A DNA stretch of 64,000 nt from assembly GCF_014202765.1 (NCBI RefSeq), contig NZ_JACHHN010000006.1, positions 186,001 through 250,000 of the forward strand, given 5' to 3'. The notes beneath the pieces were generated by a model. That model saw nothing but the letters and a program-made list of their open reading frames with translations, was not told the DNA's origin and did no database searches. This stretch comes from Silvimonas terrae. GTDB lineage: Bacteria > Pseudomonadota > Gammaproteobacteria > Burkholderiales > Chitinibacteraceae. Both the position numbers and the translations under genes were made by a program. Shown here one piece after another: positions 45,685 to 56,061 of the stretch; within the stretch, counting starts at the first letter, position 1, and each line of letters starts with the position of its first letter.

Positions 45685-46485
45685 ATGACGCAACAAAACA
45701 CCGCTGTTTCCGTACTGCCCCTGCCGGACTTCATCCGGCAAGAGTGGCCTGAAGCCGGCTTTTCGATCGACGGCTCCCGCGGGATGGGTGTGCGTGCGCT
45801 GGGGCTGGCACTGACCAGCGTGTTCCAGCCGGTGTTTGATGCCGACGGCAACATTTACGGGCACGAGGCGCTCTTGCGGGCCACCACGCGCGGCAAACCG
45901 CTTTCGCCGGCTGGCGCTTTCCAGGCCGCTGCCGCACACGGGCGCCTGATCAGCTTTGACCGGCTGGCCCGCACGCTGCATCTGTACAACTACGCCACCT
46001 TTCATGGCGATCAGAAATGGTTGTTCCTGAATGTGCATCCAGGTTTGTTGACCGGTGTGGAGCGGCACGGCGTGGTGTTTGAGCGGGTGCTGCACAGTGT
46101 GAACTGGCAACCCTCGCAGATCGTGCTGGAAATTGTGGAAGACGAAATCGTGCCCGGAGAACTCAACCGGGTACGTGACGCGGTGAACAACTACCGCAAG
46201 CTGGGCTACCGCATCGCCATCGACGATTTTGGTAGCCGCCATGCCAACCTGGACCGCTTGTGGCAACTGGAGCCACACGTGGTCAAGCTGGATCAGGCGT
46301 TGATTGCGGAGGCGGCTACCTCCCACCGCCTGCAACGGGCATTGCCACGGCTGGTGGCACTTTTGCATGAACTGGACGCCACCGTGGTGGTGGAAGGCAT
46401 AGAAACCGCAGCCCAGCACAGCATCGCGCGTGACGCCGGGGCCGATCTGCTGCAAGGGTTTTATCTGGGTGAACCACGGGGATAA
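45685..46485 (+). CDS. EAL-domain c-di-GMP phosphodiesterase
   Basis: 266 residues, essentially one EAL domain without a visible sensor domain. Catalytic and metal-binding motifs look complete: GHEALLR (about 54-60), FLNVHP, LEIVEDEI, IDDFGS (about 188-193), VKLDQ (about 209-213) and VVEGIET (about 248-254). Probably active in lowering cyclic di-GMP. The start at 45685 is preferred to an ATG at 45646, which lies only 13 bases behind the terminator T-run. The next gene follows after 5 bases. Confidence 0.85.
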   Translation: MTQQNTAVSVLPLPDFIRQEWPEAGFSIDGSRGMGVRALGLALTSVFQPVFDADGNIYGHEALLRATTRGKPLSPAGAFQAAAAHGRLISFDRLARTLHLYNYATFHGDQKWLFLNVHPGLLTGVERHGVVFERVLHSVNWQPSQIVLEIVEDEIVPGELNRVRDAVNNYRKLGYRIAIDDFGSRHANLDRLWQLEPHVVKLDQALIAEAATSHRLQRALPRLVALLHELDATVVVEGIETAAQHSIARDAGADLLQGFYLGEPRG

Positions 46486-46490
46486 GCACA

Positions 46491-47078
46491 ATGATGATCG
46501 ACCCGATCGAACGCTGGCTGGAGGCCGGCAACAGCATCGTCGTCGCGCCGGGCTGGCGCGGTTCTGGCGATGAACACTGGCAAACCCGCTGGTGCGAGCA
46601 ATACCCGGAGCTGATCCGCGTGGAACAGCAAGACTGGGAAAAACCGCGTGCCGCTGAATGGGTGGCCGAGCTGGAACGCACGCTGGATCGTGCACCGGGC
46701 CGGGCCGTGCTGGTGGCGCACAGCCTGGGCTGCGTGACCGTGGGGCACTGGTCCGCGTTGACGCGTCGGGCTCATCAGATTGGCGGGGCGCTACTGGTGG
46801 CGCCGGCCGATGTCACCCGCGACGAAGCGCCCGACAGCTTCCAGGGGTTCATGCCCTTACCTGCCCGACCACTGCCGTTTCCGAGCGTGGTGGTGGCCAG
46901 TGACAACGACCCTACATGCACGCTGGATCGCGCTACCGCGCTGGCGGCTACGTGGGGAAGTGAGCTGGTGCCACTGTCCGGTGTGGGGCATATCAATGTG
47001 GATTCCGGCCATGGCGACTGGCCGGTGGGGGTGAAGTTGTTGCGGCAGTTGTTGCGGAAATTGGGGCGGATGAATTAG
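46491..47078 (+). CDS. RBBP9/YdeN-type alpha/beta hydrolase
   Basis: 195-residue serine hydrolase. The nucleophile elbow VAHSLGC (about residues 73-79), the Asp in VVASDNDP (about 130-137) and the terminal His in LSGVGHINVDSGHGDWP (about 163-179) make the expected triad. Its natural substrate is unknown. Coupled to the EAL gene. Confidence 0.85.
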   Translation: MMIDPIERWLEAGNSIVVAPGWRGSGDEHWQTRWCEQYPELIRVEQQDWEKPRAAEWVAELERTLDRAPGRAVLVAHSLGCVTVGHWSALTRRAHQIGGALLVAPADVTRDEAPDSFQGFMPLPARPLPFPSVVVASDNDPTCTLDRATALAATWGSELVPLSGVGHINVDSGHGDWPVGVKLLRQLLRKLGRMN

Positions 47079-47151
47079 GGGGAGGGTACGCTCGCAGTGG
47101 AGGAGGCAGCGGCCTCTGCCTGGAAGGAGGACGAGTTTACTGCTCACCACT

Positions 47152-47380
47152 TCGTCATTCCCGCGAAAGCGGGAATCCAGTCGGCCACCGCAAGGGGGCC
47201 TTTGCTGGCAAGAATGCCGATTTGGTAGGGTGGATTCGAAGCGGTAGCCGCAGCCACTTCGTAGCCCGGATGGAGCCGCAGGCGGGAATCCGGGGTGGCG
47301 ATGCGTACAAGAATGGGCTGTTGGCTTTGTTACTGACTCGTCATTCCCGACCTCGGCGGCCCCCTTGGTGGGAATCCAGT
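47152..47380. repeat. Cluster of dRS3-like, R2 and R1 repeats
   Basis: ATTCCC-GCGAAAGC-GGGAAT (47158-47177), part of an R2 unit (47225-47240), an R1 copy (47261-47296) and a second CGTCATTCCCG palindrome (47339-47380) whose loop carries the 14-base module ACCTCGGCGGCCCC (47350-47363). Confidence 0.75.
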
Positions 47381-47443
47381 CGGCCACCATAAGTGGCTTT
47401 TGCTGAACGAAGCCGGGAAACCTTGAACACTGTGTTAGTCCTT

Positions 47444-47750
47444 GTTAGCGCCTTCGGCGCGGTTGTTTACATGTCGGGGGTTGCCCGACAGCAAGTGCCT
47501 TTCTTTTGGATCGCCAAAAGAAAGGCACCAAAGAAAAACGACCCCTGCGACAGCGCCCTCCGGGTTCCCTGCGCTTCTCGCAAAGTCCGGCTGGCTCCAG
47601 GGAACTCGGCCTTTGGCCTCAAACACCCTTGCGCCGAAACCCCGGACTTCGCTGCGATGCTCGGCGCTCCCGGAGGGGAAGAAAATCAACAGCAACCCCA
47701 ACAGCAACCCCAACAACAACAACAACAACAACAGCAACAGCAACAGCAAC
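47444..47750 (+). repeat. Dispersed structured element, copy D
   Basis: P0 GCGCC-TTC-GGCGC (47448-47460), P1 TGTCGGG-GGTTG-CCCGACA (47472-47490), P2 GTGCCTTTCTTTTGG-ATCG-CCAAAAGAAAGGCAC (47495-47528), linker ACCAAAGAAAAACGACCCC, the B-type body and a satellite of AACAGCAACCCC, AAC and AACAGC units (47688-47750). P1 and P2 differ from the other copies at both sides of the stems. No gene recognised between 47751 and 47981. Confidence 0.85.
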
Positions 47751-47981
47751 ACGTCAGACATTGCCCGTCTGTTTCTACCTGACCCGTTCGGCATAGGCAG
47801 GCGTTTGAAACAGGTTAATATACGACCGGTCTGGTCAACGGTGAGCGATGTTGATCGTTACATATGAAATCATCGCCTGAAGCATGGCCCGTTGCCGCAC
47901 GCATGCAAGGTTCAAGCCAGCAAAGCAGCCATACGCTTTGCCGTCACCATAAAAAGCCATCTACGATAGCCAGGAGACACA

Positions 47982-49031
47982 ATGGAATACCGCAAGCTTG
48001 GTCGTACCGATCTGGAGGTCAGCCTGATCGGCCTTGGCACCATGACCTGGGGCGAGCAGAACACAGAGGCTCAAGCCCATGAGCAAATTGATTACGCACT
48101 GTCGACCGGCGTGAATTTCCTGGATGTGGCCGAGATGTATCCTGTGCCACCCAAGCCGGAAACCCAGGGCCGCACGGAAGAATATATTGGCACCTGGCTG
48201 GCCAAAACCGGTCGCCGCAAAGAGGTTGTGATTGCCACCAAGGCCGCCGGCCCGGTGCGGCAGGCGCATCAGCCCAACCATATCCGGGGTGGGGAAACCA
48301 ACCACAATCGCGCCAGCTTGTTTGCGGCGGTGGATGGCAGCCTCAAACGCCTGCAGACCGATTACATTGACCTGTACCAGTTGCACTGGCCAGATCGCAG
48401 CACCAATACGTTTGGCCGCCTGGCCTATCCCTGGATTGATGGCGAAGAAACCGTCGCGATCGATGAGACCCTCTCCGCGCTGGCAGAACTGGTGAAGAGT
48501 GGCAAGATTCGTCACATCGGCGTATCCAACGAAACCCCGTGGGGCGTAGCGCAGTTTCTGGCGGCGGCTGAAAAGCACAACCTGCCGCGTATTGTGTCGA
48601 TCCAGAACCCGTATTCGCTGGTGAACCGCACGTTTGAAATCGGCTTGTCTGAGTTCAGCCACCGCGAACACGTAGGTCTGCTGGCGTATTCGCCGATGGC
48701 ATTTGGCACGCTGTCGGGTAAGTATCTGAACGGGCAGCGCCCGGCGGAGGGTCGCATCACGCTGTATCAGCGCTTTACCCGCTATACCAAACCAGAAGTG
48801 GAAGCCGCTGTCACAGGGTATGTCGAGATCGCCCGCAAATACGGCCTGTCGCCAGCCCAGATGTCCCTGGCGTTTGTGAACAGCCGTCCGTTTGTGACCA
48901 GCAATCTGATTGGCGCGACCACCATGGCGCAACTGAAAGAGAACATCGAAAGCGTTAACGTGACGCTTGGCGCAGAAATTCTCACCGAGATCGAAGCAGT
49001 ACATAACCGGCAGCCTAACCCGGCGCCGTGA
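47982..49031 (+). CDS. Tas-like NADP(H)-dependent aldo/keto reductase
   Basis: 349 residues. AKR barrel with the tetrad elements: Asp/Tyr in NFLDVAEMYP (about residues 45-54), Lys in VVIATKAAG and His in LYQLHWPDR (about 131-139). The insertion VRQAHQPNHIRGGETNHN and the NPYSLVNRTFEIGLSEF segment are as in E. coli Tas. Substrate not defined. AGGAG lies 7 bases before the ATG. Confidence 0.9.
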   Translation: MEYRKLGRTDLEVSLIGLGTMTWGEQNTEAQAHEQIDYALSTGVNFLDVAEMYPVPPKPETQGRTEEYIGTWLAKTGRRKEVVIATKAAGPVRQAHQPNHIRGGETNHNRASLFAAVDGSLKRLQTDYIDLYQLHWPDRSTNTFGRLAYPWIDGEETVAIDETLSALAELVKSGKIRHIGVSNETPWGVAQFLAAAEKHNLPRIVSIQNPYSLVNRTFEIGLSEFSHREHVGLLAYSPMAFGTLSGKYLNGQRPAEGRITLYQRFTRYTKPEVEAAVTGYVEIARKYGLSPAQMSLAFVNSRPFVTSNLIGATTMAQLKENIESVNVTLGAEILTEIEAVHNRQPNPAP

Positions 49032-49166
49032 TCGCGAACGGCCAAGGCCTCAGTGGCTGGTGATTTTCTGGCTGGCCACTGAAGCGCTGACCGCTCGCGA
49101 GTGTTTGCATTCACGGAACAGGCAACATGCCTGTTCCGTTTTCTATTCCCCGGAACAAGCCCGCAC

Positions 49167-50384
49167 ATGGCCTCATCGTTACTGTCACTGAAAACCTACC
49201 GACATTTCCTGGCGAGCCGCCTTGGTTCATTTCTGGCCTACCAGATGCTGGCCGTGGCTGTGGGCTGGCAGATGTATGACCTGACCCACTCTGCACTCAA
49301 TCTCGGCTTTATCGGCATCGCCCAATTTTTGCCGCAATTGCTGCTGACGCTGGTGGTAGGGCACGTGGCAGATCGTTACGACCGCCGCCGTATCGTCACC
49401 CTGTGCCAGGGGCTGGAGGGTAGCGTTGCGCTGTTGCTGGCGCTGGGCAGTTTCTTTCATCTGCTCACGCCGACACTGCTCTATGTGGGCGCGTTCTGCA
49501 TTGGCGCGGGCCGGGCGTTTGAATCACCCAGCCTGCAAGCGCTGGTGCCCAGCCTCGTGTCGGAAGAAGACTTGCCGCGCGCGCTGGCGCTGAACTCCAG
49601 CGTGATGCAGATCGGGATTATCTCTGGCCCGGCGCTGGGCGGTTTCATTTACGCCATCGGCCCGGATGCCGTCTACGCCACCTGCGCTGTAGCCTGGCTG
49701 GTCGCTACCGTGGCCATCGGCACCATGCCGCTGTTACGCAAGGTAGAGAACAAGCAACCACCGGCGTCGCTGGAGTTCCTGTTTGCCGGTATCCGTTATA
49801 TCCGCGAAAAACGGGTGATCCTCGGGGCGATTTCGCTGGACCTGTTTGCCGTGCTGCTGGGGGGCGCCACCGCGTTGTTGCCCATCTACGCCAAAGACAT
49901 CCTGCATACCGGCCCGTGGGGCATGGGCATGTTGCGCTCCGCCCCCGCTGTGGGGGCGTTGTTGATGTCGGTCTATCTGGCGCATAACCCCTTGCAGCGA
50001 CGGGTGGGCAAGATCATGTTTGGTGCCGTGGCGTTGTTTGGGCTGGCGACGGTGGTGTTTGGTCTTTCCGGCAATTTCTTTGTCTCGCTTGGCGCGCTGG
50101 CGGTGCTGGGCGCGTCTGACATGATCAGCGTGGTCGTGCGCTCGTCGCTGGTACAACTGGAAACCCCGGATGCCATGCGCGGCCGGGTCAGCGCGGTCAG
50201 TTCAATTTTCATTGGCGCATCCAACCAGTTGGGCGAGTTTGAGTCTGGCGTGACGGCTGCCTTGCTCGGGCCTGTGCCGGCGGTAGTGATTGGCGGCGTG
50301 GGCACGCTGATTGTGGTGGGCTTGTGGATGAAGTGGTTTCCGCAGCTGACGCAGCGGGAGTCGCTGGTGAACAAGCCGGCGTGA
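49167..50384 (+). CDS. MFS transporter, EntS-like
   Basis: 405 residues, about 12 transmembrane helices. FLASRLGSFLAYQMLAVAVGWQMYDLT, VADRYDRRRIVTLCQ (loop 2-3) and the late VVRSSLVQLETPDAMRGRVSAV are typical of the EntS/DHA3 exporter group. The start at 49167 matches the family N terminus. Substrate unknown; no siderophore genes nearby. Confidence 0.85.
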   Translation: MASSLLSLKTYRHFLASRLGSFLAYQMLAVAVGWQMYDLTHSALNLGFIGIAQFLPQLLLTLVVGHVADRYDRRRIVTLCQGLEGSVALLLALGSFFHLLTPTLLYVGAFCIGAGRAFESPSLQALVPSLVSEEDLPRALALNSSVMQIGIISGPALGGFIYAIGPDAVYATCAVAWLVATVAIGTMPLLRKVENKQPPASLEFLFAGIRYIREKRVILGAISLDLFAVLLGGATALLPIYAKDILHTGPWGMGMLRSAPAVGALLMSVYLAHNPLQRRVGKIMFGAVALFGLATVVFGLSGNFFVSLGALAVLGASDMISVVVRSSLVQLETPDAMRGRVSAVSSIFIGASNQLGEFESGVTAALLGPVPAVVIGGVGTLIVVGLWMKWFPQLTQRESLVNKPA

Positions 50385-50412
50385 CATGGGGGCTGGATCC
50401 GGCCTTCCGGAT

Positions 50413-50515
50413 GTAGCCCGGATGAAGCGAAGCGGGAATCCGGGGGGACCAAGCCGGCAAGGAGTTTGCAAACGGCGCAACCCCGGATTCTCGCCTTCGG
50501 CTTCATCCGGGCTAC
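50413..50515. repeat. Inverted R1 pair between convergent genes
   Basis: R1 forward (50413-50445, GTAGCCCGGATGAAGCG...) and R1 reverse (50480-50515) can form a hairpin of about 30 bp. Same arrangement as at 32516-32613, again between convergent genes. Confidence 0.8.
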
Positions 50516-50524
50516 GGGTCCGGA

Positions 50525-51844
50525 TTACCCCGCCGCCACCGCTTCCGCCCGCGGATAAATCCGCACCAGCACAATCCGTGGTCCGCGCATTTTCTTGATC
50601 ACCACGCTGAAGCGGTCAAACTCGATCCGCTCGCCTTCTTCCGGCACGCGGCCGGTTTGCAATTGCACCAGGCCACCCACGGTATCGGCGCCGTCTACGT
50701 CAATGTCGATGCCCAGCGCGCGTTCCAGCGTCACCACCGGCAAGGTGCCTTTGCCGATCAGTGAGCCGTCGTCCATCTGGGTCCAGTCATCCTGGTTCTG
50801 GCGGAATTCATCGCGGATTTCGCCCACCATCGCACTCAGGAGGTTATCCATGGTGATGAAGCCGACCGGGTCGCCTTCGCCATCGGCCCAGGCCACTACG
50901 GCAAAGTGCGGAGAGCCACTGCGCATTCGCTCCAGCAAGGTGCGGGCGGGCAGGGTGGGCAGGATGGTTTCGGTATTGCGCACCAGACTGTCGAGGGAGT
51001 CCTCCAGCCGGCCGTGCCTGCTGGCCAGGAAAATATCCTTCAAGTGGATCACGCCTTTCACGTCGCCGCTGGCATCCAGATACGGATACCGGCTGTAGCG
51101 ATTGCGCGCAATGATGTCCAGGTTCTCGTCCAGGCTATTGCGGGCATCCAGCACCACGGCCTCGGTAAACGGATGCATCAGGTCTGCCACGTCCAGCGTG
51201 GGGAAATCCAGCGACTGCGCCAGCGTGCGCCAGGCCTTGCGGGAGAACCCGGCTTCCGGCTTGCTGGTGCGCATGATCAGTTTGATCTCGTCGGCGGAGT
51301 AATCCCCTTCGTGGTCATGCGCCACGGACAAACCCACCCACTTGAGCACCAGGGAGGCGCTGGCGTTCAGCAGCCAGATGGCCGGGTACATCAGCCAGTA
51401 GAACGCGTACAGCGGCGGCGCGGTCCACAGGCCAATGGTGGCGGAACGGCGGATGGCCATCGATTTGGGTGCGAGTTCACCCACCACGATGTGCAAAAAT
51501 GAAATGGTGAAAAACGCGACGGCGAAAGACACGCCGCTGATGATCTCGGGATTGGTCACGCCGATCCAGCCCATCACCGGCTCGATCAAATGGGCAAACG
51601 CGGGTTCACCCACCCAGCCAAGACCCAGCGAGGCCAGCGTAATGCCCAACTGGCAGGCCGACAGATAGGCATCCAGATCTGCGTGGGTTTTGGCCAGAAT
51701 ACGCCCGCGCAAACCGTACATGCGGGCCATGGCCTTGACCTGGGTTTGCCGCAGTTTCACCAGACCAAACTCGGCGGCCACAAAAAAACCGTTCAACAAC
51801 ACCAGTGCCACGGCCAGCACAACCAGCATCAAGCTGCTACTCAT
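50525..51844 (-). CDS. CNNM/CorC-type transporter-associated protein (hemolysin family)
   Basis: 439 residues: a DUF21/CNNM transmembrane domain (about residues 1-190), a CBS pair (about 205-335, DLMHPFTEAVVLDARNSLDENLDIIARNRYSRYPYL) and a C-terminal CorC_HlyC domain (about 350-430). Such proteins are linked to magnesium or cobalt export and to ion homeostasis. Start at 51844 chosen as the only ATG near the first membrane helix; SD not obvious. Confidence 0.88.
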   Translation of the reverse strand: MSSSLMLVVLAVALVLLNGFFVAAEFGLVKLRQTQVKAMARMYGLRGRILAKTHADLDAYLSACQLGITLASLGLGWVGEPAFAHLIEPVMGWIGVTNPEIISGVSFAVAFFTISFLHIVVGELAPKSMAIRRSATIGLWTAPPLYAFYWLMYPAIWLLNASASLVLKWVGLSVAHDHEGDYSADEIKLIMRTSKPEAGFSRKAWRTLAQSLDFPTLDVADLMHPFTEAVVLDARNSLDENLDIIARNRYSRYPYLDASGDVKGVIHLKDIFLASRHGRLEDSLDSLVRNTETILPTLPARTLLERMRSGSPHFAVVAWADGEGDPVGFITMDNLLSAMVGEIRDEFRQNQDDWTQMDDGSLIGKGTLPVVTLERALGIDIDVDGADTVGGLVQLQTGRVPEEGERIEFDRFSVVIKKMRGPRIVLVRIYPRAEAVAAG

Positions 51845-52018
51845 TGAGGGGGATAACAAACGCAAGTGATGATCACCACTTTAACTGACGCCGTCGGTTT
51901 ACGCCGCCCCTTTATTTACGGGGCCGGGCCGTCGCTGGTGATTATTTACGCGGGTTGAACCGGGTACGGGGTAAGGGAATCTGATGCAGATCAGTTTGTT
52001 GCAATGAAAAGGATACGC

Positions 52019-52132
52019 ATGAGAGCCGCCCATTTTGTGCTGCTATTGGTGCTGTGTGGCAGCGCCTTTGCCTGGTCTGCCCTGAGCGATAGCGCACCCT
52101 CGCCGGCTTACCGTGTCGCAGGCAACCCGTAA
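52019..52132 (+). CDS. Small secreted peptide
   Basis: A 37-codon frame with AAAAGGA 5 bases before its ATG. The peptide has a basic start (MRAAH), a hydrophobic core (FVLLLVLCGSAFA) and a likely signal peptidase site after SAFA, leaving a mature part of about 19 residues. A strong terminator follows directly. No family recognised; a Cys within the core does not make a good lipobox. Confidence 0.55.
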   Translation: MRAAHFVLLLVLCGSAFAWSALSDSAPSPAYRVAGNP

Positions 52133-52133
52133 C

Positions 52134-52161
52134 AAAAAGCCCGCCGGATGGCGGGCTTTTT
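52134..52161. terminator. Bidirectional terminator between the small peptide gene and hemB
   Basis: AAAAAGCCCGCC-GGAT-GGCGGGCTTTTT, perfect, with T-runs in both directions. Confidence 0.92.
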
Positions 52162-52181
52162 CATGAGGATCACCAAAGTGA

Positions 52182-53222
<1,041 letters not shown>

Positions 53223-54542
53223 TCAATCAGCCCATTTTATCTGACCCTGCGCCGGGTTGCCGTTGTGAATACGGGCATTGCGTTTGTCATAACGCGCCAT
53301 GCCCAACTCGCGGGAGTCGATCTCCGCGCGGCGGCCCAGGACAGCGTCGGCAATCACGCGCGCGCTACCGCAAGACATGGTCCAGCCCAGCGTGCCGTGC
53401 CCCGTGTTGGTAAACAGGTTCTCATACGGGGTCGCGCCCACAATCGGCGTGCCGTCTGGCGTCATCGGGCGCAGGCCGGTCCACTGCGTGGCCTGGCGGA
53501 CATCCCCGGCGTGCGGGAACAGGTCGTTGGTGACCATATTGAGGGTTTCAATGCGGGTCGGGTCGATCCGCTTGTCGAACCCGGCCACTTCTGCCATCCC
53601 ACCCACCCGCAGGCGATTATCAAAGCGGGTCAGCGCAATCTTGTAGGTTTCATCCAGCACGGTGGAACGCGGCGCGCCATCCGGGTTGGTCAACGGCACG
53701 GTAATGGAATAACCCTTGACCGGATACACCGGCAAATCCAGCCCCAGCGGCAACGCCAGCGCGCGGGAGGCACAACCGGCGGCCAGCACCACGGCATCGG
53801 CCACCACAGATTCGCCACCGGCCAGCTCTACGGCATCGATGCGGCCCTTGTTGGCGACCAGTGCCTCTACCGAAACGCCAAAGCGGAACTTCACGCCCAT
53901 CTCCAGGCAAATGGCGGTCAGGCGTTCGGTAAACAGTTTGCAGTCACCCGTTTCGTCATTGGGCAATTGCAACGCGCCGGTGAGCTTGTGGGCGACGGCC
54001 TTGAGTGCGGGTTCAACCTCCAGCAAGCTGTCCTGGTCGAGCACGCGGTTGGCGACGTTCATTTGATCCAGCAAGCCGGCATCCCGCTTGCCAGCGGCCA
54101 ATTGCTTGTCATTGCGGAAGATTTGCAATGTGCCCAGCGAGCGTTCTTCGTAATGCAGCCCCAGGTCTTTGCGCAACTGACGCAGGCAATCCCGGCTGTA
54201 TTCAGCCAGCGGCACCATGCGGTTCTTGTTGCGGGCGTAGGCGGTCTCGGTACAGTTGGCGACCATGCGTGCCATCCAGGCCAACTGGAAGAAAGAGCCA
54301 TCCGGGCGGATGCGCAGCGGCGCGTGTTCCGGATGCAGCAGCCACTTCACGGCTTTCCACGGAATCCCCGGCGCCGCCCACGGCGCTGCGTAACCCGGCG
54401 ACACCTGGCCGGCGTTACCAAAACTGGTTTCATCTGCCGGGCCCGACAACCGCTCCAGCACCGTTACGTCGCAACCCGCTGCCTTGAGGTAATACGCGGT
54501 GGTGACACCGACGACACCCGCACCAATCACAATTGCTTTCAT
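53223..54542 (-). CDS. dadA: D-amino acid dehydrogenase, small subunit type
   Basis: 439-residue FAD flavoenzyme of the DadA family, membrane-associated, oxidising D-amino acids to 2-oxo acids with electrons going to the quinone pool. FAD-binding VIGAGVVGVTTAYYLKAAGCDVTVLE at residues 5-30, FGNAGQVSPGYAAPWAAPGIP (about 46-66) and the C-terminal NTGHGTLGWTMSCGSARVIAD are standard. Divergent from an lrp-like gene; the catabolic alanine racemase dadX is not adjacent. Confidence 0.94.
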   Translation of the reverse strand: MKAIVIGAGVVGVTTAYYLKAAGCDVTVLERLSGPADETSFGNAGQVSPGYAAPWAAPGIPWKAVKWLLHPEHAPLRIRPDGSFFQLAWMARMVANCTETAYARNKNRMVPLAEYSRDCLRQLRKDLGLHYEERSLGTLQIFRNDKQLAAGKRDAGLLDQMNVANRVLDQDSLLEVEPALKAVAHKLTGALQLPNDETGDCKLFTERLTAICLEMGVKFRFGVSVEALVANKGRIDAVELAGGESVVADAVVLAAGCASRALALPLGLDLPVYPVKGYSITVPLTNPDGAPRSTVLDETYKIALTRFDNRLRVGGMAEVAGFDKRIDPTRIETLNMVTNDLFPHAGDVRQATQWTGLRPMTPDGTPIVGATPYENLFTNTGHGTLGWTMSCGSARVIADAVLGRRAEIDSRELGMARYDKRNARIHNGNPAQGQIKWAD

Positions 54543-54617
54543 CGCTCGACCCAGTGGTTTTTTGACACACTGTTGTATGTCATATCGTTGGAGAATAAGC
54601 CGAGTATAAAAAGCCTT

Positions 54618-54636
54618 ATGGAGTGATATTCTCCAT
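54618..54636. promoter_or_regulatory. Lrp-type palindrome between dadA and lrp
   Basis: ATGGAG-TGATATT-CTCCAT with perfect 6-base arms; a further GGAGAAT lies at 54590-54596. It sits in the divergent promoter region, 31 bases before the regulator start, a natural position for an Lrp/AsnC-type protein. Confidence 0.5.
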
Positions 54637-54667
54637 ATTTGAGGTAAAAAACAGGGACTACATTGGT

Positions 54668-55156
54668 ATGCGCACGCGTTATCAGGCGGGACGGTCTCTG
54701 GACCGCGTGGATTACAAGATTTTGCGGCTACTACAGGCCAATGCCCGCATGCCGATCACCGAACTGGCCGAGCGCGTCGGCCTCACCGCCACGCCCTGCG
54801 CCGAACGGGTAAAGCGGCTGGAAGAGACCAACGTCATCACCGGTTACCACGCCCGGCTAAACCCGCAATTGCTGGAAGCGCCGCTACTGGTGTTTGTAGA
54901 ACTCAAACTCGGCCGCAAATCGGGCGAAGTGTTCGACGACTTTCGCCGCTCCGTCGCCACCATTCCAGAGGTACTGGAATGCCACCTGATCTCTGGGGAT
55001 TTTGACTACCTGCTCAAAGCCCGCCTGCCCGATATGAGCCATTACCGGCGCTTGCTGGGCGACATCCTCTTGCGGCTACCCAGCGCCGCAGAATCCCGCA
55101 GTTATGTGGTCATGGAAGAAGTCAAAGAAACCCTGGCGCTACCCTTGCCGGATTAA
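54668..55156 (+). CDS. Lrp/AsnC-family transcriptional regulator
   Basis: 162 residues, close to E. coli Lrp (164). Helix-turn-helix LDRVDYKILRLLQANARMPITELAERVGLTATPCAERVKRLEE (about 10-52) and a C-terminal RAM domain (about 70-150). Its divergence from dadA suggests control of D-alanine/alanine catabolism. Start at 54668 is preferred because the family N terminus begins there and the upstream codons overlap the palindrome. Confidence 0.91.
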   Translation: MRTRYQAGRSLDRVDYKILRLLQANARMPITELAERVGLTATPCAERVKRLEETNVITGYHARLNPQLLEAPLLVFVELKLGRKSGEVFDDFRRSVATIPEVLECHLISGDFDYLLKARLPDMSHYRRLLGDILLRLPSAAESRSYVVMEEVKETLALPLPD

Positions 55157-55171
55157 ACCTGCCGGATACAA

Positions 55172-55200
55172 AAAACGCCGTCTATAAAAGACGGCGTTTT
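55172..55200 (+). terminator. Terminator after the lrp-like gene
   Basis: AAAACGCCGTC-TATAAAA-GACGGCGTTTT, perfect and with a T-run on the plus strand. Confidence 0.9.
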
Positions 55201-55254
55201 CTCTGGGCGGCGGCCGGTTAACCGACCCGCGCGCAGGCGAGGGTATCGAACAGA

Positions 55255-55962
55255 TCAATCCACCTGGCTGATAAACGCATCACGGGCGCGGCGCACCTTG
55301 GGCAGATTAACCAGCCAGTCACCCGACGCGTCGCGGTAGCCCACTGGCAACAGCGCCACACTGCGCAGCCCGCGTGCTTTCAGGCCCAGGATTTCATCCA
55401 GCGCGGCCGGATCAAAACCTTCCATTGGCGTGCTATCCACTTCTTCATACGCGGCGGCGACCAGCGCAACGGACAGACCAATATAAGCCTGGCGCGCCGC
55501 ATGCTGGAAATTGACCTCCGCACTACGCTGCGGATAGGTATCCAGCAGCATCTTGCGGTAGTTTTCCCAACCTTCATTGGTAAAACCGCGTACATCGTTC
55601 ACCAGGTCAAACATCGTGTTGATGCGCTCGGTGGTGTAGTTATCCCACGCCGCAAACACCAGCAGCGTGCTGGCATCTGTTACCTGACCCTGGTTCCAGG
55701 CAATCGCCTTGATCTTTTCCCGGATTTCCTTGTTGTTCACCACCAGTATTTCATACGGCTGCAAGCCGCTGGACGTCGGCGCCAGGCGCGTGGCTTCCAG
55801 AATGCGCTCCAGCTTGTCAGCCGGCAGTGCGCGGGTGGGGTCCATCTTCTTGGTGGCATAACGCCATTGCAGATGGGAAATCAGATCTTTGGAGTTTTGG
55901 GTATCGGACACAGCGGAGGTTTCCTGAAAATTGGAAACCACTAGATGCTGGCGGTTGCTCAT
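55255..55962 (-). CDS. NAD(P)H-dependent nitroreductase, NfsB-like
   Basis: 235 residues of the FMN-dependent nitroreductase fold. RYATKKMDPTRALPADKLERILEATRLAPTSSGLQPYEILVV (about 34-75) and GLRSVALLPVGYRDASGDWLVNLPKVRR are NfsB-like. The product has about 20 more N-terminal residues than usual; a GTG at 55911 preceded by AGGA would give the normal length and may be the real start. Confidence 0.87.
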   Translation of the reverse strand: MSNRQHLVVSNFQETSAVSDTQNSKDLISHLQWRYATKKMDPTRALPADKLERILEATRLAPTSSGLQPYEILVVNNKEIREKIKAIAWNQGQVTDASTLLVFAAWDNYTTERINTMFDLVNDVRGFTNEGWENYRKMLLDTYPQRSAEVNFQHAARQAYIGLSVALVAAAYEEVDSTPMEGFDPAALDEILGLKARGLRSVALLPVGYRDASGDWLVNLPKVRRARDAFISQVD

Positions 55963-56004
55963 ATTTCAAATGTAAGAATGCCCAACTCCAGGATACTGCC
56001 CACA

Positions 56005-56030
56005 AAAAAGGAGCCACAGGGCTCCTTTTT
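56005..56030 (-). terminator. Terminator after amt
   Basis: AAAAAGGAGCC-ACAG... perfect partner GGCTCCTTTTT; on the minus strand it follows the amt stop by about 30 bases and precedes the nitroreductase gene. Confidence 0.88.
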
Positions 56031-56061
56031 GAACTGGAAAACTGGATGGCACGTGTCACCG

